DNA of 44,062 nucleotides. It comes from Archangium violaceum Cb vi76. GTDB taxonomy: Bacteria; Myxococcota; Myxococcia; Myxococcales; Myxococcaceae. Below the pieces are notes generated by a model, which saw nothing but the letters and a program-made list of their open reading frames with translations, was not told where the DNA came from and searched no databases. Of the stretch, positions 43,960 through 44,062 are shown piece after piece. The translations under genes and the position numbers were made by a program. Position 1 is the stretch's first letter; each line of letters starts with the position of its first letter. The stretch lies in contig NZ_JPMI01000425.1 in the NCBI RefSeq assembly GCF_000733295.1, positions 1-44,062 on the forward strand, read 5' to 3'.

Positions 43960-43980
43960 CCCTCGCCCTCCGGGAGAGGG
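43960..43980. terminator. CCCTC...GAGGG hairpin after the antiporter
   Basis: CCCTC (43960-43964) pairs with GAGGG (43976-43980), with one mismatch and inner CCC/GGG pairs around a 3-nt loop, 10 bp after the antiporter stop. No U-tract. Related to the half element at 27410-27436, so it may be a dispersed palindromic element doubling as terminator. The final ~80 bp hold no gene that I see. Confidence 0.5.
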
Positions 43981-44062
43981 TGGGGGTGGAGGGTATCCGG
44001 GCCCGTTCTTCAACCCGTGGGCCCCAGTGTGGACAGAGGGTTCAACCCGGGATGCGTGGCAC

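Overview
The window comes from a very GC-rich myxobacterial genome, most likely suborder Cystobacterineae (Archangium/Cystobacter-like). The evidence is lineage-typical content: a TIGR02265-type protein, a MYXO-CTERM-anchored CxxCH protein, CGDG cysteine repeats in a large lipoprotein, a serine/threonine kinase fused to TolB-like and TPR regions, many lipoproteins, and myxobacterial-style two-component proteins. No tRNA, rRNA, CRISPR array, IS element or prophage gene was seen. The long antisense open frames are by-products of high GC.

Layout. 1-4.6 kb (minus): a mosaic Kelch lipoprotein running off the left edge, an alpha/beta-hydrolase lipoprotein overlapping an envelope lipoprotein gene, and a TIGR02265 protein. 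4.8-8.3 kb: a PrsW-type membrane protease and a Ser/Thr kinase broken by one apparent frameshift. 8.4-14.6 kb: an MTA/SAH-deaminase-like amidohydrolase, an unknown protein, a divergent region with four tandem 41-bp repeats each holding a long dyad, a membrane protein that looks derived from a kinase, an M1 aminopeptidase lipoprotein and a low-GC unknown gene. 14.6-21 kb (minus): a cell-surface cluster of a CxxCH lipoprotein, a Tat-exported DUF1501 protein, a DUF1549-like lipoprotein, a barrel-like protein and a MYXO-CTERM CxxCH protein. 21.2-24.9 kb: an AAA ATPase with a cysteine in Walker A, convergent to an operon of an EamA transporter, a class-I amidotransferase-like protein lacking its nucleophile, and a small STAS-like protein. 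25-28.8 kb: a quinol-type nitric oxide reductase, a cytochrome P450 remnant cut at about residue 199, and a divergent AraC regulator. 28.9-33 kb: a VTT/DedA membrane protein, a lipoprotein, a zinc-ribbon protein, a secreted GH13 amylase and a small unknown protein. 33-35.3 kb: a putative zinc metallopeptidase overlapping a divergent LEA14-like lipoprotein that is followed by aat. 35.3-40.7 kb (minus): two histidine kinases in tandem and glgX. 41-44 kb: two small secreted or membrane proteins and a CPA2 antiporter.

How the genes fit together. The 15.98-19.2 kb genes resemble the PSCyt/DUF1549/DUF1501 modules known from Planctomycetes. With the flanking barrel and the anchored CxxCH protein they could form an envelope redox or degradation machine with unknown substrate; this is the best candidate for an undescribed system here. 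The amylase and GlgX are separate alpha-glucan enzymes, one exported and one cytosolic. The two kinases at 35.3-38.5 kb are 37 bp apart and probably co-transcribed.

Identifications rest on motif and family recognition by eye. No database search was run.
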